Shown piece after piece: positions 5,955 to 8,584 of a stretch of DNA of 8,584 nt. Location of the stretch: positions 1 through 8,584 of the forward strand of contig CAMNGY010000040.1 of assembly GCA_946538795.1 (NCBI GenBank), written 5' to 3'. This DNA is from an uncultured Treponema sp. Its GTDB lineage: Bacteria; Spirochaetota; Spirochaetia; Treponematales; Treponemataceae. Made by a program: the position numbers and the translations under genes. The notes beneath the pieces are model-generated. The model was not told the origin of the DNA. It was given only the letters and a program-made list of their open reading frames with translations, and made no database searches. Each line of letters begins with the position of its first letter. The first letter of the stretch is position 1.

Positions 5955-5982
5955 TTGACAAATTCAAATTATAAGTTAGAAT
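5955..5982 (+). promoter_or_regulatory. Strong sigma-70-type promoter for the small protein-TPR-rlmN unit
   Basis: TTGACA (5955-5960) is a perfect -35 box, and TAGAAT (5977-5982) matches 5 of 6 bases of the -10 consensus, with a 16-bp spacer. It lies directly after the rsmD stop in an AT-rich stretch. The expected start is about 5989, which is the A of an ATG-TAA pair. The leader to the TTG start at 6028 would be about 39 nt. Confidence 0.78.
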
Positions 5983-5993
5983 AAAGCTATGTA

Positions 5994-6038
5994 ATGAATG
6001 CTTGCTACTTGAGGAAAAACTGGAAAATTGACAAATGA
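5994..6038 (+). CDS. Possible 14-codon upstream ORF (leader peptide)
   Basis: ATG at 5994 opens an ORF encoding MNACYLRKNWKIDK, ending at TGA 6036-6038, so it overlaps the TTG start of the next gene by 11 nt in another frame. It begins about 5 nt after the predicted transcription start, with no ribosome site. Just before it, at 5989-5994, is ATG followed at once by TAA. The short peptide has no known relatives that I recognise. If translated, it could couple to or limit initiation at the weakly specified TTG. It may equally be chance. Confidence 0.3.
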   Translation: MNACYLRKNWKIDK

Positions 6039-6372
6039 TGATTTAAAAAAACAGATAGATGACAAGCAGGCGGGCGAAGGTTTTATAAAAGTAACGGATC
6101 AGCCTGTGGGAAATCTTTCTCCGCAGCAGCGGGTCATACTTAATCGCAAAGCTAACGAGCTTTTTAATGAAGGGAAGATCGAGATGGCGGAGCGTATCTT
6201 CATTACTACGGGATATTCTGACGGACTGACGCGCTGCGGTGATAAGTATGCCGAAAAGAATGAGTACATAAAAGCCTTGCGCCTGTCCCTTCTGGCACAC
6301 AATAAGCGGAAATCAGAGCCATTGCTCGAAAAGATGGCCGGCACGATTTCCGTCTTGCTGGGCGAATCTTAG
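6028..6372 (+). CDS. Small conserved-looking helical (TPR-like) protein
   Basis: A 114-aa cytoplasmic protein I cannot name. The start is TTG: an in-frame stop at 6010 leaves it as the only usual start codon before residue 53. GAGGA (6011-6015) lies 12 nt upstream, a long gap. The N-terminal part (MTNDDLKKQIDDKQAGEGF) is charged. From about residue 36 the pattern NRKANELFNEGKIEMAERIF, then LTRCGDKYAEKNEYIKALRLSLLA, resembles two TPR-like helical hairpins, in line with the TPR gene that follows 47 nt later. All six Arg codons are CGN, unlike neighbouring genes that use AGG and AGA often. With the near-consensus promoter this suggests high expression. No signal peptide or membrane segment is seen. 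A role with the TPR protein is inferred from position and shape only. Confidence 0.72.
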   Translation: MTNDDLKKQIDDKQAGEGFIKVTDQPVGNLSPQQRVILNRKANELFNEGKIEMAERIFITTGYSDGLTRCGDKYAEKNEYIKALRLSLLAHNKRKSEPLLEKMAGTISVLLGES

Positions 6373-6419
6373 AAGGAACGGTTAAGGAAGACATACAAAC
6401 GGAGGATTTAAAAAAGCGT

Positions 6420-7616
6420 ATGAACGGAAAGTATACTTACATGGGCACAAACGGGAAAAGACCGGACGATGACATGATGATGGATACGGACGTCCAGGAA
6501 AATTCAGGGGCCGGAACGGAATCGTCCATAGCCGGAGAGATCAGCGAGTTATCAAAGAAGGGATACTCCAAGATGAAGGACAACGACATTGCTGGTGCTG
6601 TGGAGGACTTCAAAGCAATTCTCAGGATTGAGGACAACAATAACTATGCCTTGGTAGGTCTGGGTGACAGCGAGAGAAAAAGAGGCCACTTCAAGGATGC
6701 AATAGACTACTACACGAAGTGCCTGTCCTACCATCCTGGCAACAACTATGCCCTTTTCGGCCTTGCAGACTGCTACAAGGCTTTGAATCAATACCACAAG
6801 GCCATAGACATCTGGGAGCAGTACCTGGTGCACGATGACAGGAACATAACGGTCCTGACCAGAGTCGCCGATGCCTACCGCAAGATCCGCGATTTCAAGA
6901 AATCAAAGCAGTTGTACTTGAAGGTCCTTGAGATGGAGGACACCAACGCCTATGCCGTCATAGGGCTCGGACACCTGCATTATGATTTCAAGGAATACAA
7001 GGATGCCCTCTACTATTGGACCAAGATGCTGGACATGAACCCGGATAACGTGGACATCCGCGTCCTCACTTCCATAGGCAACTGCCACCGGAAGCTGAAG
7101 ACGTTTGACCAGGGCCTGATTTATTTCCAGAAAGCACTGAACATAGACCCCAAGAATTTTTACGCGCTCTTCGGAATGGCCGACTGCTACCGGGGTATGA
7201 ACCAGCAGTTCCGTTCCGTTGAATACTGGAACAAGATACTGGAGATGGACCCTAACAACAAGGTCATCCTTACACGGGCAGGCGATGCCTACCGAAACAC
7301 CGGTGACTACAAGCTGGCCGCAGAATACTATAACCGGGCCATGGACATAGACTTCGATATCTATGCGGCGCTGGGCTTGGCCTTGATTTGCAAAGGTGAA
7401 GGCAAATACGATGAAGCCATAGAAAGGCTTTCGGCCCTAATCCGCGATGATCCCAAAAATTACAGGTTGTACATGGACTTGGCCGACTGCTATGTAAAGA
7501 AAAACCAGAGGGGCAAAGCGGCGGAGGTGCTCCAGACCTACCAAAGGCAGGGCCTCAGGAGCCAGGCTGTCAACGATATGCTGGACAGGCTGGAAAACAA
7601 CAGGCCCCTCTTCTGA
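6420..7616 (+). CDS. Tetratricopeptide repeat (TPR) protein
   Basis: A 398-aa protein with no signal peptide. Residues 1-40 are low in structure and acidic (DDDMMMDTD). Ten TPR units fill about 41-379, then a short helix and tail ending NNRPLF. The units alternate in two types from about residue 109: type A carries YALFGLADCY or a variant and often a Trp in helix B (109-142, 177-210, 247-280, 315-347); type B carries VLTR-x-(A/G)DAYR or a variant (143-176, 211-246, 281-314). The real repeat is therefore a pair of about 68-70 residues. TPR arrays bind proteins; the partner is unknown. The ATG is the first usual start in an ORF open from 6306, but GGAGG (6401-6405) is 14 nt away, which is long, so the start is uncertain; ATG at 6441 is another option. 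The stop overlaps the rlmN start by one base. Confidence 0.87.
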   Translation: MNGKYTYMGTNGKRPDDDMMMDTDVQENSGAGTESSIAGEISELSKKGYSKMKDNDIAGAVEDFKAILRIEDNNNYALVGLGDSERKRGHFKDAIDYYTKCLSYHPGNNYALFGLADCYKALNQYHKAIDIWEQYLVHDDRNITVLTRVADAYRKIRDFKKSKQLYLKVLEMEDTNAYAVIGLGHLHYDFKEYKDALYYWTKMLDMNPDNVDIRVLTSIGNCHRKLKTFDQGLIYFQKALNIDPKNFYALFGMADCYRGMNQQFRSVEYWNKILEMDPNNKVILTRAGDAYRNTGDYKLAAEYYNRAMDIDFDIYAALGLALICKGEGKYDEAIERLSALIRDDPKNYRLYMDLADCYVKKNQRGKAAEVLQTYQRQGLRSQAVNDMLDRLENNRPLF

Positions 7617-8584
7617 TGGAACAGGACACACTGCCCCCGTTGGCCGGCCTGTATCCGGAAGAGATAGGGCAGGTTTTGGGCCTGCCCCTGGCGTTCCGGG
7701 GCCTCCAGGTATTTCAATGGATTTCCAGAGGAGCCACCACCTTTAATGAGATGACAAACCTGAGCCTGGCCGACAGGGAAAGATTCTCAACAAAGGCCCG
7801 CATATATTCTTCCAGTGTAACGCAAACACAGCGGGATCCCGACGGCACCGTCAAGCTTCAGATCACGCTCCAAGACAAGTGCTGTGTTGAGACAGTCCTG
7901 TTGACCGACAAGGACGGAAGAAAAACGGCCTGCGTGTCCTGCCAGGCCGGATGCGGAATGGCATGTGCCTTCTGCCAGACAGGGCGGCTGGGATTGGACC
8001 GCAATCTGACGGCCGGGGAGATAGTTGAGGAATTCCTATACCTTGAGAAAGCCGCAGGAAAACTGGACAACATAGTGTTCATGGGAATGGGAGAGCCTCT
8101 CCAGAACCTTGACGCCATATTCAAAGCGGTTTCAATTCTGACAAACAAAAAAGGACGCGCCCTCAGCTCCAGAAGAATCACCCTGAGTACATGCGGGCTT
8201 GTAAAAGGAATATACGAGCTGGCCGACAAGGAAGCAGCGGAAGGCGGGATTTCCATCCGCCTGGCAGTCTCCTTGACAACGGCAAACGAACGGCTCAGGG
8301 AATCCCTCATGCCCGTAGCAAAATCAAACCCGCTTCCTGAGCTGAAAAAGGCCATTGCCTATTACACAGAGAAAACAGGCAAACGCGTAACCCTGGAGGC
8401 AGCCCTTCTAGGCGGAGTAAACACCGACAGGGAGAGTGCGGATGCCCTAAAAAGCTTCGCTTCCGGGCTTGACGCATACATAAACCTCATTCCATGGAAT
8501 CCCGTTCCTGGTCTGGAATTCACGACCCCATCCACAGCGGAATGCTCACGATTCCTCAAAATGCTGGAAAACGCAGGTCTAAAT
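7616..8584 (+). CDS. rlmN: Dual-specificity-type 23S rRNA (adenine(2503)-C(2))-methyltransferase RlmN, C-terminus cut off
   Basis: A radical SAM enzyme that methylates C2 of A2503 in 23S rRNA, and in E. coli also A37 of some tRNAs. 323 residues are visible and the frame is open at the window edge; the family is about 340-380 aa, so little is missing. The 4Fe-4S cluster motif is Cys113-x3-Cys117-x2-Cys120 (GCGMACAFC). Cys106, seven residues before it in ACVSCQAGC, matches the E. coli Cys118 that helps resolve the protein-RNA intermediate. The methyl-carrying cysteine (E. coli Cys355) would lie beyond the edge. Other motifs are LDRNLTAGEIVEE, IVFMGMGEPLQN (153-164), SSRRITLSTCGLV (184-196) and INLIPWNP (289-296). 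The usual SLHA is SLTT (219-222). The ATG overlaps the TPR stop (TGATG) with little ribosome site, so coupled translation is likely. Confidence 0.94.
   Translation, partial: MEQDTLPPLAGLYPEEIGQVLGLPLAFRGLQVFQWISRGATTFNEMTNLSLADRERFSTKARIYSSSVTQTQRDPDGTVKLQITLQDKCCVETVLLTDKDGRKTACVSCQAGCGMACAFCQTGRLGLDRNLTAGEIVEEFLYLEKAAGKLDNIVFMGMGEPLQNLDAIFKAVSILTNKKGRALSSRRITLSTCGLVKGIYELADKEAAEGGISIRLAVSLTTANERLRESLMPVAKSNPLPELKKAIAYYTEKTGKRVTLEAALLGGVNTDRESADALKSFASGLDAYINLIPWNPVPGLEFTTPSTAECSRFLKMLENAGLN

Noticed and set aside
5952..6027. Intrinsic terminator after rsmD
   Set aside because: I looked for a GC stem with a following T run and found none. The space is taken by a promoter and leader, so any termination is Rho-dependent or read-through occurs.
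8270..8281. SLTT in place of SLHA in RlmN as a sign of altered function
   Set aside because: The cluster cysteines, Cys106, the GEPL region and the STCG region are all intact. The substitution is outside the known catalytic cysteines and is probably a lineage variant.
1..8584. Mobile element, CRISPR array, defence island or prophage
   Set aside because: No transposase, integrase, direct repeat array, terminal inverted repeats or nuclease-like genes are visible. Gene content is mainly housekeeping plus repeat proteins.

Overview
The window looks like chromosome from a spirochaete, most likely a Treponema of moderate-to-high GC. That rests on a divergent treponeme-like MraY, a GH57/DUF4912 gene pair, TPR and ankyrin proteins beside housekeeping RNA methyltransferases, and frequent AGG/AGA arginine codons. 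It is inference from family resemblance, because no rRNA or other strong marker gene is present. There are no mobile elements, CRISPR arrays, tRNA or rRNA genes.

Layout. On the minus strand (1-1439), mraY (lipid I synthesis) is followed after 3 nt by the start of a glycoside hydrolase family 3 gene that runs off the left edge. On the plus strand, divergent from mraY across a 199-bp intergenic region, lie thrH (HAD-family phosphoserine phosphatase/homoserine phosphotransferase), a DUF4912 gene, a GH57-fold gene, an exported ankyrin-repeat gene and rsmD (16S rRNA m2G966 methyltransferase). These are tightly packed, and the last two overlap by ATGA. A second plus-strand unit starts at a near-consensus promoter (5955-5982). 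It carries a 14-codon upstream ORF, a 114-aa helical-repeat protein with a TTG start, a 398-aa TPR protein and rlmN (23S rRNA m2A2503 methyltransferase, truncated at the right edge). The TPR and rlmN genes overlap by 1 nt.

Main points of interest. (1) The GH57-fold protein has lost the catalytic nucleophile, the acid/base Asp and the diagnostic residues of all five conserved GH57 regions, yet keeps full length and its DUF4912 partner. It looks like a conserved pseudoenzyme with a carbohydrate-binding or regulatory role. (2) All three recognisable sigma-70-type promoters put the predicted transcription start on, or within about 5 nt of, an ATG, which suggests leaderless or near-leaderless mRNAs for mraY and the DUF4912 gene. 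(3) thrH has a structured leader with a terminator-like hairpin plus T6 just before its ribosome binding site. (4) The small-protein/TPR unit has unusual translation starts: an AUG-UAA at the predicted 5' end, a uORF overlapping a TTG start, and a repeated DLKK-coding motif upstream of the annotated TPR start.

The genes do not form one obvious pathway. Ribosome maturation (rsmD, rlmN), envelope synthesis (mraY), amino acid phosphate metabolism (thrH) and carbohydrate-related proteins (GH3, GH57-like/DUF4912) sit side by side.
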